Assembly: GCA_014584395.1 (NCBI GenBank)
Contig: JACTMY010000018.1
Span: forward strand, 280,342 to 344,341
Origin: Planctomycetota bacterium
Lineage (GTDB): Bacteria; Planctomycetota; Planctomycetia; Gemmatales; HRBIN36
DNA length: 64,000 nt
Reading direction: 5' to 3'
Positions 1 to 7,722 of this stretch are shown piece by piece (position 1 is the first letter of the stretch; every line of letters starts with the position of its first letter). The translations under genes were made by a program, and so were the position numbers. The notes beneath the pieces are model-generated. The model was not told the origin of the DNA, made no database searches, and was given only the letters and a program-made list of their open reading frames with translations.

Positions 1-838
1 CAGGGGCGGGGATGGAGTTCGCCTCTGCCACCGGGGCTTGGAAGGCAGGCGAGGCAGGATCGCTGAGAGCGGCCGGGTTATTCTCCGTCGGCGGCGCGTC
101 TGAATCTTGATTAACCGATAGCGGCGCAGCCCCCGACGAGGACATTTTGTCGAACCATTCACCGCAGTAGGGCGCCAGTTGCTCGCGCATCATCTTGCGG
201 GCCCGATGAAGCCGACTTTTCACCGCAGCAAGCTTTAGCTGCAGCCGATGGGCAATCGTCTCATTGGGCTGCTGGTCGAGATCGGCCAGGAGATACACTT
301 CACGGTACATCGGGGGCAGCTTGGCGATGGCCGCATCGATCAAGCCTTTCAGTTCATGATTCATGGTTTCCTGATCGGGTCGTTGACTGCGGGGTTGCCA
401 GGATGGTGCCTGAGTCGTGCCGGAGGCCAGGTTTGATTGATCGATGGGCCGCTCTTCATGGCGGGCCTGATGCGCCTTTTGCCGGCGATAGGCCAGGGCC
501 GCGTTAACGGCGATGCGATGCAGCCAGGTGCCGAGCGAGGCGTCGCCGCGAAAATTCTTCAGATGCTTGAGGGCGGTCAGCAGCACTTCCTGCAGCACGT
601 CCTCCGTGTCGTATTCATGGTGGTTGAGGATGCGGCGAATCACATTCCGCAGGCGCGGCATGTGCTGCGTCAGCTCTTCCGGTCGAACGCGCGGCGCAGC
701 TTCGACGCCGCCAGGCCCCGAGGGGGTTCCTGGCCGATGCAGCGCCGGCGGCCGCGGCGTGCGCGGCGCTGGCGCCATCAGCGAAGAGTGAGCCAAAGGC
801 CTCATCGTCTCCCATCCATCCCATTCCGTATGCGGCAT
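1..838 (-). CDS. ECF-type RNA polymerase sigma factor, C-terminus cut by the window edge
   Basis: The reverse strand is open from position 838 to the window edge. It gives about 279 residues with no stop, so the C-terminus is missing. Sigma-70 region 2 is visible around residues 60-120 (DTEDVLQEVLLTALKHL, GTWLHRIAVNAA). Region 4 follows from about residue 160 (LPPMYREVYLLADL, then NETIAHRL, AAVKSRLHRARKMM). After region 4 comes a Pro/Ala/Ser-rich tail of more than 60 residues, as seen in some planctomycetal ECF factors with C-terminal extensions. The start is uncertain: ATG 838 is chosen, while GTG 850 and ATG 805 are in frame and none has a well-placed Shine-Dalgarno. Role by family: directs core polymerase to an alternative promoter set. 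Its regulator is not visible. It lies 25 bp downstream of the small gene at 864-1145 on the same strand, so the two may be co-transcribed. Confidence 0.88.
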   Translation of the reverse strand, partial: MPHTEWDGWETMRPLAHSSLMAPAPRTPRPPALHRPGTPSGPGGVEAAPRVRPEELTQHMPRLRNVIRRILNHHEYDTEDVLQEVLLTALKHLKNFRGDASLGTWLHRIAVNAALAYRRQKAHQARHEERPIDQSNLASGTTQAPSWQPRSQRPDQETMNHELKGLIDAAIAKLPPMYREVYLLADLDQQPNETIAHRLQLKLAAVKSRLHRARKMMREQLAPYCGEWFDKMSSSGAAPLSVNQDSDAPPTENNPAALSDPASPAFQAPVAEANSIPAP

Positions 839-863
839 TTCCTTGATCACGAACAACGAACGA

Positions 864-1145
864 TCACCTTTTTCCTTCCCATTCCTTCACGACTTCCGCC
901 AATAATTCCGGCTTGCCCTGCTGGACTACGTGTTCGATCCGACGCTCGGGCAGGCCCAGCTTCGTCAAGCTTTGGCGCACTTGCTGCCACAGCTTTTCTT
1001 TTTTCTTTCCTTCCGCCAGGTACAGTTCCGTCACCAGTTCCGCCAAGCGCTGCAGCGTCAGGGCCGGCAATTGGTCGTAGTAGCGGCGGATGACCTGTTT
1101 TTGATACCGGGAATAATCGCGTTGACCCGAGTCCGCATCGGCCAT
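864..1145 (-). CDS. Small conserved hypothetical protein upstream of the sigma factor
   Basis: This encodes about 93 charged, probably helical and cytoplasmic residues (RDYSRYQKQVIRRYYDQ near the start, then LQRLAELVTELYLAEGKKKEKLW). There is no signal peptide or metal motif. The pattern resembles small conserved proteins I associate with planctomycete genomes, but I know of no assigned function. ATG 1145 is taken as start because GGGG lies about 8 bases upstream; ATG 1163 would add six residues. The gene is on the same strand as the sigma factor, with a 25 bp gap, which suggests an operon. Leucine and lysine spacing would suit a protein-protein or nucleic-acid contact, but that is a guess. 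Confidence 0.7.
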   Translation of the reverse strand: MADADSGQRDYSRYQKQVIRRYYDQLPALTLQRLAELVTELYLAEGKKKEKLWQQVRQSLTKLGLPERRIEHVVQQGKPELLAEVVKEWEGKR

Positions 1146-1564
1146 CGTGAAATCCCCATGCACCTGGCATGGCTCCCGTAAGAGTCATCCACGAAAACAA
1201 AACAGCGACCATCTTCCAGAACATGGCGGCTTGCCATGAACAGGGAAGACCCGAATTGGCCACGGAAAGTTCATTGGACAGGCGGATTCTGGATCCGCGC
1301 TGAAGCACGTCTGCGACGGCGTGCTTGCCTGAGTGTTTGCCACTCAAGCGGTGGCCGGGCTTGGCCGGCGGTATGATCGACGGGGCATCATGCGTCCCCA
1401 TCTGAAGACCGACGCAACCTCGCGTCCTTCTGGTTGTCACTTCCCCCTATTATAGTCGAAGCCTTGAAATCAGCAACCGATTGTTATCGGATTCCTGCCG
1501 GCCGCCGTTGAATCAGATTCCTGCACGGCTCGCCTTGCCCTCGGTTCCTAAAATAGGAGCCATG
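1146..1564. other. Intergenic region between divergent genes
   Basis: About 420 bases separate the leftward small gene from queC. A reverse ORF across it is an unlikely shadow with no family features. Small inverted repeats are visible, for example TGAGTG/CACTCA around 1330-1350 and CCGAT/ATCGG around 1481-1494. TCGGATTCCTGC and TCAGATTCCTGC form a near direct repeat about 30 bases apart before queC. I see no match to the preQ1 riboswitch classes I know. Promoters for both flanking genes presumably lie here. Confidence 0.4.
1555..1559 (+). promoter_or_regulatory. Ribosome binding site of queC
   Basis: AGGAG lies 5 bases before ATG 1565. It decides the start against the upstream in-frame codon at 1481 and the tandem ATG at 1562. 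Confidence 0.6.
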
Positions 1565-2248
1565 ATGAACTCGGAACGATCAGCGGTGTTATGCTCGGGG
1601 GGTTTAGACAGCGCCATCCTTTTGGCGGAATGGGCTGGTTCCAGGCCGCAGGTGTTTCCCCTCTACGTGCGCAGCGGCCTGACTTGGGAAGAAGCCGAAC
1701 TCGAACACGTGCATGCCTTCGTGCGGGCGCTGCAGCCGCGCTGCCCTGCCTTGCAGCCCTTGGTCGTTCTCGAACAGCCTGTCCGCGACCTGTATGGCGA
1801 CCATTGGAGCGTGACCGGCCGCCAGGTGCCTGGTGCGGACACGCCGGATGAGGCCGTGTATCTGCCTGGCCGCAACGTGCTCTTGCTCACCAAGGCCCTC
1901 CTTTGGTGCCACCTGCACGAGGTCCGGTCTCTGGCCATTGGGGTCTTGGCCTCCAATCCCTTCCCGGATGCCGCGCCGGCCTTTTTCGAGCAACTGGCCG
2001 AGGTCATCAGCGCGGCCGTGGGAGATCGGTTGAGCATCGAACGGCCCTACGGTCATTTGCATAAACGCGACGTCATGCGGCGCGGCCGCCAGGCGCCGCT
2101 CGAGTGGTCCTTTTCCTGCATTCAACCGCGCGGGTCGCTCCATTGCGGCCGCTGCAATAAGTGCCATGAACGGCAGACCGCTTTTCGCGACGCCGCGATG
2201 CCCGACCCGACCCGCTACGCCGCCGAGGATTCCATCAAGCCGAACTGA
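1565..2248 (+). CDS. queC: 7-cyano-7-deazaguanine synthase
   Basis: This makes preQ0 from 7-carboxy-7-deazaguanine, ammonia and ATP, in the pathway to queuosine-modified tRNA. The N-terminal PP-loop ATP-pyrophosphatase signature is clear (LCSGGLDSA, about residues 9-17). The C-terminus carries the four-cysteine zinc site (SC, then HCGRCNKCHERQ), and YLPGRNVLLL is the conserved central motif. At about 227 residues it is of normal length. The start is set by AGGAG at 1555-1559, which is better spaced for ATG 1565 than for the adjacent ATG 1562; a longer in-frame extension to 1481 lacks a ribosome site. It is followed 37 bp later by queD, and together they supply two of the preQ0 steps. QueE and GTP cyclohydrolase are not in this window. 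Confidence 0.93.
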   Translation: MNSERSAVLCSGGLDSAILLAEWAGSRPQVFPLYVRSGLTWEEAELEHVHAFVRALQPRCPALQPLVVLEQPVRDLYGDHWSVTGRQVPGADTPDEAVYLPGRNVLLLTKALLWCHLHEVRSLAIGVLASNPFPDAAPAFFEQLAEVISAAVGDRLSIERPYGHLHKRDVMRRGRQAPLEWSFSCIQPRGSLHCGRCNKCHERQTAFRDAAMPDPTRYAAEDSIKPN

Positions 2249-2285
2249 CCCGGGCTGCAGTCAGCCCCATCGAGGAGACCATGAG

Positions 2286-2693
2286 ATGCACCGCGTGACC
2301 AAGGAACTCCATTTCTGCTACGGCCATCGCCTGCTGCAATACGAGGGCAAGTGCCGCCACCTCCATGGCCACAACGGCGTGGCCGTCATCACCCTCGAAA
2401 GCGAAACCTTGGATCGCCTGGGCATGGTGATGGATTTCACGAAAATCAAGCAGGTCATGCAGGCTTGGATCGACCAGGAGTTGGATCACAAGATGATCCT
2501 CCACCGGGACGATCCGCTCCTGCCCGCGCTGCGGGCCATGGGTGAGCCGTTCTATCTCCTCGACGTCAATCCCACCGCGGAGAACCTGGCCAAGTTGATT
2601 TACGATCATGCCCATCAACAGGATTTCCCCGTGGTCGAAGTGAGCTTGTGGGAATCGCCGCACAGTTTCGCCACCTATCGCGCCGGTCCGTAG
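2286..2693 (+). CDS. queD: 6-carboxytetrahydropterin synthase (6-pyruvoyl-tetrahydropterin synthase family)
   Basis: By family this converts dihydroneopterin triphosphate to 6-carboxy-tetrahydropterin for deazaguanine synthesis. The zinc-binding histidines are visible: one in HFCYGHRL near the N-terminus and two in CRHLHGHNG. MVMDFTKIK, LDHKMIL and PTAENLAK are standard family motifs, and the catalytic-side glutamate is in VSLWESPHS. At 135 residues it has the usual length. GAGGAG at 2272-2277 sits 8 bases before ATG 2286; the ATG at 2281 is out of frame, and the in-frame extension to 2166 overlaps queC and is not needed. It is directly downstream of queC on the same strand, which supports a queuosine operon. 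A mammalian-type PTPS role is possible from sequence alone, but the queC neighbour argues for QueD. Confidence 0.93.
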   Translation: MHRVTKELHFCYGHRLLQYEGKCRHLHGHNGVAVITLESETLDRLGMVMDFTKIKQVMQAWIDQELDHKMILHRDDPLLPALRAMGEPFYLLDVNPTAENLAKLIYDHAHQQDFPVVEVSLWESPHSFATYRAGP

Positions 2694-2839
2694 CGAACAC
2701 AAAATCAAGTCAAACTTCGCATCACGGTGCATTTTGTCCGCCGAAGGACTTGGCAGAAGGCGCCGCGGCGGGCACAATGGGTCGATGCGATCCCTGGCGA
2801 CAGGGAGCGATCACGGGTTCACGCACATGGGAAGATTCC

Positions 2840-4039
2840 ATGCCACTTCGCATTGCCGCCGCGGCGGCTCGACGACAACCGCTGCCTGACATGCTCGTGC
2901 AGACCATGCGCCAGGTGAAGGAAACGCTGGGCCCGGGCCCCGTGGATTTGGCCTGTCTGTTCTTCAGCGTTCATTACGAGGATGAAGGGGAAACCCTGAT
3001 CGAAGCGCTCTGCGATCAGTTGCAGCCCCGATCCGTGATCGGCTGCAGCACCGAGGGCGTCATTGGCCCCGAGCATGAGTATGAGAACGAGCCTGCCCTG
3101 GTCGTTTGGGCGGCCCGCTTCCCCGCAGGCACGCGGGTCCATGATCTCGTCATCGACGCCAACCGCATGGCCGCGGCTCAGGAAGCGTCGGATTGGCGGT
3201 CCCTCTTTCCAGATTTGAGTCCCGAGGATCAACCCTCCTTCCTCTTGCTCGCGGATCCGTTTTCGACGCCGATTCATTCCCTGCTCACGGCGATCAATCA
3301 ATCGTTTCCCGACGCCTCGGTCCACGGCGGCATGGTCAGCGGCGCCGAAGCCCCCGGGCAAGCGAGCCTGATCAGCGATCAAGGCGTGCAGCGCGAAGGC
3401 CTGGTGGGCGTCGCGCTAACAGGACCGCTGCGCGTCGCTTCCCTCGTCTCTCAAGGCTGCCGGCCCATCGGCAAACCCTGGGTCATCACCAAATCGGACC
3501 GCAACATCATGTATCAAATCGGCGGCCAAAAGCCGCTCGAAGTCCTGATGCAAACGTTCGAGGAATCACCCCCGGATATCCAGCGGATGATGCAGCAGGG
3601 CATTCTGCTTGGCCGCGTGATCAAGGAAGAGCAGGAGCGGTTTGGCCGGGGCGATTTCTTGATTCGCAACCTGGTCGACAAGGACGACCAAAGCGGCGCC
3701 CTGGCCGTCAATGATCTCCTGCGTCCGGGCATTACCATTCAGTTCCACGTTCGCGACGCGGCCACCGCTCACGAAGACCTTGAGAATTTGGCGCAAAAGC
3801 AACAAGCCGAGCCTCCCCGAGGCGCCTTGCTCTTCTCTTGCAACGGCCGGGGACTGCGCCTTTTCGAACGCAAGGACCATGACATCGGCGTTTTGAAGCA
3901 ATGCTGGGGAGACGCTCCCATCGCGGGCATGTTTTGCGCGGGCGAATTAGGGCCGATCGGCGGTAAAAACTTCATTCACGGCTTCACGGCCAGCGTGGCC
4001 TGCTTCCATGAAGCCGACGGCGGCGAGTCGATGGTGTGA
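2840..4039 (+). CDS. FIST signal-transduction protein (FIST N and FIST C domains)
   Basis: At 399 residues this is a stand-alone FIST protein. The N-terminal FIST domain (about residues 25-230) shows VIGCSTEGVIG and VHGGMVSGAEAPG. The C-terminal FIST domain (about 235-390) shows GALLFSCNGRG, then APIAGMFCAGELGPIGG and FIHGFTASV at the end. FIST domains are proposed sensors of small ligands such as amino acids, usually fused or adjacent to kinases or cyclases; none is adjacent here. ATG 2840 is preceded by GGGAAGA, while the frame stays open upstream without a good start. No membrane segment is seen, so it is probably cytoplasmic. The ligand and partner are unknown. The convergent gene ends 25 bp downstream. 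Confidence 0.85.
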   Translation: MPLRIAAAAARRQPLPDMLVQTMRQVKETLGPGPVDLACLFFSVHYEDEGETLIEALCDQLQPRSVIGCSTEGVIGPEHEYENEPALVVWAARFPAGTRVHDLVIDANRMAAAQEASDWRSLFPDLSPEDQPSFLLLADPFSTPIHSLLTAINQSFPDASVHGGMVSGAEAPGQASLISDQGVQREGLVGVALTGPLRVASLVSQGCRPIGKPWVITKSDRNIMYQIGGQKPLEVLMQTFEESPPDIQRMMQQGILLGRVIKEEQERFGRGDFLIRNLVDKDDQSGALAVNDLLRPGITIQFHVRDAATAHEDLENLAQKQQAEPPRGALLFSCNGRGLRLFERKDHDIGVLKQCWGDAPIAGMFCAGELGPIGGKNFIHGFTASVACFHEADGGESMV

Positions 4040-4064
4040 TGGGTCGTCTGACCAAAGAGGCCCT

Positions 4065-4628
4065 TCAACTTTGCAAAACGGAACGCAGTCTCTGAATCTG
4101 GTCCTCCATGGGGCGCGGCGGGCGCGGCGTCTTTTGGCCGAGGCGGGGTTCGATGGCGAGCGTGATCAAGACCGGTCCAGGACCGGACAGGGCTTCCGCG
4201 GCCTTGGCTTCCCAATCCGTCCGCTCCAGGAAATGATAGACGCGCGGAAATCCAGCCGCCTTCGCCAGGGCGGCGAAATCGACGCGCCCCGCCCCCGCGG
4301 TCGGCTGACCGCCGGTGACTTCGTACAGCCCGTTGTCCATCACGATCAAATAAATCGGCAACGTGTATTGGGACAGCGTCGCCAAGACGCCCAGGTTCAT
4401 CAACATGCTGCCATCCCCGTTGAGCACGATCACGCCCTGCCCGGGCTTCGACATGGCCAATCCCAGGGCCAGGGACGGCGCCTGCCCCATGCTGCTGGGC
4501 ATGTAGGCGAAATCACGATGCGTGTCGGAAAAGGCAGGCCAGGCGCCGACCGCCGCCATCGTCGCCACGACGAGATGATTCTGGCGATGTCGGGCCACCA
4601 CGGCGAGAGCTTCATCCAAGGTCATCAT
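4065..4628 (-). CDS. ThDP-binding decarboxylase, beta (ThDP domain) subunit; sulfopyruvate/phosphonopyruvate decarboxylase-like
   Basis: This 187-residue protein equals the C-terminal thiamine-diphosphate domain of 2-oxoacid decarboxylases. The cofactor motif is GDGSMLMNLG (about residues 70-80) with a matching Asn in VMDNGLYEVTGGQ. SSMGQAPSLALGLA is the domain entry motif seen in ComE and in phosphonopyruvate decarboxylases. The alpha subunit ends 4 bases before its start, so the enzyme is split into two chains made together. Two start codons are tandem (4628, 4625). By family it decarboxylates a 2-oxo acid carrying a phosphonate or sulfonate group. The substrate cannot be read from the sequence, and no phosphonate or coenzyme M genes are adjacent. 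Confidence 0.8.
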   Translation of the reverse strand: MMTLDEALAVVARHRQNHLVVATMAAVGAWPAFSDTHRDFAYMPSSMGQAPSLALGLAMSKPGQGVIVLNGDGSMLMNLGVLATLSQYTLPIYLIVMDNGLYEVTGGQPTAGAGRVDFAALAKAAGFPRVYHFLERTDWEAKAAEALSGPGPVLITLAIEPRLGQKTPRPPRPMEDQIQRLRSVLQS

Positions 4629-4632
4629 GGCA

Positions 4633-5115
4633 TCACTCGGCGATTAAAAGGGCCAGGGGTTGTGGATGCTGTCGATACGTCTTCAGGGCGGCATGCACGT
4701 CCTTGGCCGTGGCGTTTTCCCCCAACCATTGATAGGGCACTTGCCAGGCTTGCATGATCGGCTCGACGAAGCGGGGACAGGTGTCGTTCGTGGCACCCTT
4801 CAGATGGGCCAGCCAGCCGCGCACCCCCACCATCATAAATAGCGGCAGCTTCAAATCGTGTACGACGTTGCGCAGGGCATCCCCTGCCTCGAAAAGTCCG
4901 GTGCATTGCAAAATGACGGCGGGACGCTGGCCGCCGATCATGAGGCCTGCCGCCACGCCGAACGCCTCGCCCTCGCGGCTGACGCGCACCAGACGCAGAG
5001 CGGGGTCCGATGTGAACGCCGCTTCCCAGGTCCCCAAGGTGCTGTCCGGGATCCAGACCACGTGCGTGAACTGGGCGTCGCGCAAGGCGTTGGCCACGTC
5101 CGAACCCGTGAACAT
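4633..5115 (-). CDS. ThDP-binding decarboxylase, alpha (PYR domain) subunit; ComD-like
   Basis: This 160-residue protein equals the N-terminal pyrimidine-binding domain of ThDP enzymes. The catalytic glutamate is in VSREGEAFGVAAGLMIGG. The stretch QCTGLFEAGDALRN and then LPLFMMVGVRGW match the ComD/phosphonopyruvate decarboxylase pattern. It begins with FTGSDVANALRDA, typical of the split subunits. GGAG lies about 10 bases before ATG 5115. It sits directly upstream of the ThDP-domain subunit with a 4 bp gap, so both chains probably form one active site at their interface. Substrate unknown; sulfopyruvate or phosphonopyruvate are the family precedents. Confidence 0.8.
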   Translation of the reverse strand: MFTGSDVANALRDAQFTHVVWIPDSTLGTWEAAFTSDPALRLVRVSREGEAFGVAAGLMIGGQRPAVILQCTGLFEAGDALRNVVHDLKLPLFMMVGVRGWLAHLKGATNDTCPRFVEPIMQAWQVPYQWLGENATAKDVHAALKTYRQHPQPLALLIAE

Positions 5116-5187
5116 GTTCTTGAAGCTCCAGAGGGAACGAAACCATAACGTCCAGGCTTGCCCTCAGTGTATGAAGCACAGGGGAAT

Positions 5188-5214
5188 AAAAAAACGGCGG
5201 CCCGAAAGCCGCCG
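5188..5214 (-). terminator. Intrinsic terminator of the cytochrome gene
   Basis: The 7 bp GC stem CGGCGGC/GCCGCCG (5195-5201 and 5208-5214) has a 6 nt loop. It is followed on the reverse strand by a run of T (complement of the A run 5188-5194). It lies 33 bp after the stop of the leftward cytochrome gene. Confidence 0.85.
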
Positions 5215-5247
5215 CGTGGTTTGCTTTATCTCAACCAAGAAAAGACG

Positions 5248-5652
5248 TTATGGACGGTGATTGTTGTGGCATCCTTGGCAGGTCTTGGCGATCTTGCTGA
5301 GGGCGGATTGGACTTTCGCCTTGTCCTTCTTTTGCGCGGCGGCATCCAACTCGTTGACGAAGCCCAGGTATTCATCGCAGGCCTTCTTCCAAGCGGCTTC
5401 GGTGCCCTTGGGAGGCTTGTTCTTGCCAAGGTCCCCGGCGATCGCCTTGAAGTCCGTCGCGGCGGTCTGCAGCGCGGACCAATCGGGACTGCCCTTCTTC
5501 ACTTCCGCGTTGATGACGTCGCGATAACCGCCCCTTTTGTGGCCCTTGGTCATGACGTCTTCAATACTGGCAGTTTCCAACATCACCGCCATGGAAAGCG
5601 ACCCCATGCCCAAAGCAAACAGAGAGGCGAGGAGCATCGTTCGTCGATACAT
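5248..5652 (-). CDS. Small secreted c-type cytochrome
   Basis: This encodes about 134 residues with an N-terminal signal peptide (MYRRTMLLASLFALGMGSL) and one C-terminal haem site, CQGCH, ten residues from a short HNNHRP end. A single CxxCH at the very C-terminus of a four-helix-type Lys/Ala-rich domain resembles cytochrome c-prime-like (cytochrome_C_2) proteins, which act in the periplasm. ATG 5652 is preferred over ATG 5664 because GGGAG lies five bases upstream. A perfect intrinsic terminator follows the stop, so it is the last gene of its transcript and may be monocistronic. The redox partner is not apparent. The axial second ligand is not certain from sequence. Confidence 0.82.
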   Translation of the reverse strand: MYRRTMLLASLFALGMGSLSMAVMLETASIEDVMTKGHKRGGYRDVINAEVKKGSPDWSALQTAATDFKAIAGDLGKNKPPKGTEAAWKKACDEYLGFVNELDAAAQKKDKAKVQSALSKIAKTCQGCHNNHRP

Positions 5653-5886
5653 GCGTTCTCCCATTCATGTCAATTAAGGTGCGTTTGATGCCTTCCGTCC
5701 AAACATCATGGATAATCCATCCTCCGCCGTCTGTCAACTGACTTGTGATGGAGTCCTGATGTTCCCATATCGTAAGGTTGGCCGCCCCGATGGCCAGCCT
5801 GCTCGAAAATGACTCGGGAACAGCACCCTTCAAGGACGGCGTGCGTAGAATGATAATTGAACTAGTTGAAATCGAGGGACTTAGAG

Positions 5887-6147
5887 ATGACCCCATCCGC
5901 ATCGCGTGAATCTGTCGCTGATCAACCGACCTCAAATCCAAGGAAATGGCCGATGGAGTTGCTGTTTATCTTAACCGTGTTCGCCACCTGGATCGTCTTG
6001 CAAATCTGGGTCCTGCCCCGCTTCGGGATACGCACCTGACTGAGCGGCGAGTGCGGGCCGAGTTCGCGGCCCTTGGACCAGACCGTGGAAACGAAACCGT
6101 CCGCCGATCCTGCGTTGCCGGATCGCGATCCCTCCCCAAACCGCTAA
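5887..6147 (+). CDS. Candidate small membrane selenoprotein (in-frame TGA at 6037-6039)
   Basis: An ATG at 5887, with GAGGGA 7 bases upstream, opens a 50-codon frame with one membrane segment (ELLFILTVFATWIVLQIWVL, about residues 24-43) and then PRFGIRT. It meets TGA at 6037. The same frame continues for 35 more codons to TAA 6145-6147, reading T-U-L-S-G-E-C-G and a polar tail with PSADPALPDRDPSP. Support for readthrough: the tail keeps strong G/C bias at third codon positions, a cysteine lies five residues after the TGA, a hairpin fitting the bacterial SECIS rules follows (6055-6072), and a terminator sits 28 bp after the TAA. The redox-type U-x4-C motif would sit just after the membrane anchor. 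This is inference: no selA, selB, selD or Sec tRNA is in the window. The alternative is a 50-residue membrane protein ending at 6039. Confidence 0.55.
6037..6072 (+). promoter_or_regulatory. Candidate bacterial SECIS element
   Basis: Starting at the TGA (6037-6039), a perfect 6 bp stem GGGCCG (6055-6060) / CGGCCC (6067-6072) encloses the loop AGUUCG. A G among the first two loop bases and a loop about 20 bases after the UGA agree with the known bacterial SECIS pattern recognised by SelB. CUG just after the UGA could also pair with CAG at 6079-6081. Inference from structure only. Confidence 0.5.
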
Positions 6148-6175
6148 GCCCATCTTTTCCACCGCCCGCAAAATC

Positions 6176-6214
6176 AACCCGCCGCGTCTCTCCCGGCGGG
6201 TTGTTTGGCTTGGT
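6176..6214 (+). terminator. Intrinsic terminator after the candidate selenoprotein
   Basis: The arms AACCCGCCG (6176-6184) and CGGCGGGTT (6194-6202) form a 9 bp stem with a 9 nt loop, followed by GTTTGGCTTGGT. It lies 28 bp beyond TAA 6147 but 136 bp beyond TGA 6039. Confidence 0.75.
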
Positions 6215-6313
6215 ATGACCTTTTTCAAATAATGGCTTGACGACTGGATTGGTATAACTTAGTATGTTTGTGATATAACGTTATTCGTACTTTTTCGATC
6301 ACCGAGGGCTGCC

Positions 6314-7438
6314 ATGAAAACCACGCGCCAAGGATTCACGCTGATCGAAATGCTGGTCGTCATCGCCATCATTGCCCTGCTCATGGCGCTGCTGCTGCCG
6401 GCGATTCAAAAGGTCCGCGAAGCCGCCAACCGCATGATCTGCGCCAGCCATCTGCGGCAAATCGGCCTTGCCGCCCACCATTATCATAACGACCACGGCC
6501 GGCTGCCGCCGGGCTATTTCGGTCCCGTGCGCCGCAATGGCGGCACGATGGTGCCTCCCGACGATCCCCGCGGCCCCTGGGTGGGCTGCCTGGTCGTGCT
6601 GCTGCCCTACCTCGAACATCAGACCCTTTATCACGAACTGCGCGATTCCCAGCAAACCTATCCGCCAGGCTCCGCCGTCGTCACGAGCCAAAGCCGCCTC
6701 AGCCTTTCGCTGGAAGCGGAAAAGCTGCCCTGGTGGACGGCCCCGGGCAATAATCTCGCCATGAACCGGGGGCAGGTGCGCATCAAGCTCTTCAAATGCC
6801 CCTCCGACACGGTCGATGAACGCACCCAGGAAGGCGTGATTATGTCCATGCACGTGGCCAATGGCTATTTCGAGCACCTGCATGATCTGCAGTACGATTT
6901 CCTGGGTCGGACCAATTACGTCGGCGTGGCCGGCGCCGCGGGGAATTTCGATGGCAGTTCGCCGACCGCCGTCTATTGGGGCAAGTGGGAAGGCATCATG
7001 TGCAACCGCTCCGATGTCTCGCTTGGCCAAATCACTGTGCAGGATGGGACGAGCAACACCCTGCTCTTCGGCGAGGGCTTGGGCGGCAACGGCGTGGGCA
7101 AGCGGGTCCATGCCTATTCGTGGTTCGGCGTCGGGGCTTTGGGCACCGGTTATGGTTTGGGTCGAGCTTCCTTGCCCTGCGAAGATGAGCCGCCCGCCCT
7201 GGGTGACGCTCCGGACGCGGACGCTCTGGGAGCGCATTGGTTCCGTTTCAGCAGTCGGCATTCCAGCGCCGTCATGTTCTGTTTCGGCGATGGCTCGGTG
7301 CGGGGCGTGCGCTTTGGCAGCACCATCCATCCCGACCTCAGCAACGGCGGCAACAATGCGTCCGATTGGGGCCTGTTGCAGCAAATGGCCGGCCGCAAGG
7401 ACGGCTTCAACCGCGACATGAACAGTCTCTTGGATTAA
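6314..7438 (+). CDS. DUF1559 domain protein with prepilin-type N-terminus
   Basis: At 374 residues this is the classic planctomycetal DUF1559 architecture. The type IV pilin-like cleavage/methylation motif [17 protein letters not shown] (residues 7-23) leads into a hydrophobic helix, then [20 protein letters not shown] and [14 protein letters not shown]. The C-terminus carries the family's conserved [17 protein letters not shown] motif. Proteins of this type are presumed to be processed by a prepilin peptidase and exported, with structure or function unknown; they are expanded to many copies in planctomycetes. ATG 6314 opens the motif at the expected distance. It is followed 20 bp later by a small lipoprotein gene, a pairing often seen with DUF1559 genes. 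Confidence 0.93.
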   Translation: MKTTRQGFTLIEMLVVIAIIALLMALLLPAIQKVREAANRMICASHLRQIGLAAHHYHNDHGRLPPGYFGPVRRNGGTMVPPDDPRGPWVGCLVVLLPYLEHQTLYHELRDSQQTYPPGSAVVTSQSRLSLSLEAEKLPWWTAPGNNLAMNRGQVRIKLFKCPSDTVDERTQEGVIMSMHVANGYFEHLHDLQYDFLGRTNYVGVAGAAGNFDGSSPTAVYWGKWEGIMCNRSDVSLGQITVQDGTSNTLLFGEGLGGNGVGKRVHAYSWFGVGALGTGYGLGRASLPCEDEPPALGDAPDADALGAHWFRFSSRHSSAVMFCFGDGSVRGVRFGSTIHPDLSNGGNNASDWGLLQQMAGRKDGFNRDMNSLLD

Positions 7439-7458
7439 CGTGGGACAGGTTTTTGATC

Positions 7459-7680
7459 ATGCACCATGGCGTACATGAAAAGCCCCCTCCAGCAAACCAC
7501 CGATGGCGCTGGAGGGGGTATGTCATCCTCGGCTTGTGCTGCGGCTTTCTGGCAACCGCGCCAGGTTGCCAATCCAAGTCTTCCGAATTGGGCACGGTCG
7601 TCATCACCTCGACCGCCCAACTTCCCAAGCCAACGCAAACCAAATCGTCCCCGCCGCCGAAACTGCCCACCTCGCCATGA
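7459..7680 (+). CDS. Small lipoprotein downstream of DUF1559
   Basis: A 73-residue protein has a hydrophobic segment (GYVILGLCCGFLATA) ending in a lipobox-like APGC around residue 36. The short mature part is rich in Pro, Thr and Lys (PPPKLPTSP at the end). This predicts a lipid-anchored surface or periplasmic peptide. The N-terminal region before the hydrophobic stretch is longer and more basic than usual (HHGVHEKPPPANHRWRWR), so a later start is conceivable. It starts 20 bp after the DUF1559 stop on the same strand, and is probably co-transcribed. No conserved domain is recognised; co-occurrence with DUF1559 proteins is the only hint of function. Confidence 0.7.
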   Translation: MHHGVHEKPPPANHRWRWRGYVILGLCCGFLATAPGCQSKSSELGTVVITSTAQLPKPTQTKSSPPPKLPTSP

Positions 7681-7722
7681 TCCGGGTTCGGCCGCCTGGC
7701 TAAACGCTTCGCTGGAGACCCA

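Noticed and set aside
847..1440. Reverse ORF of 197 codons
   Set aside because: Overlaps the smaller gene at 864-1145 in another frame and has a low-complexity content.
1481..1564. preQ1 riboswitch before queC
   Set aside because: A small CCGAT/ATCGG hairpin exists, but no preQ1 pseudoknot pattern was found.
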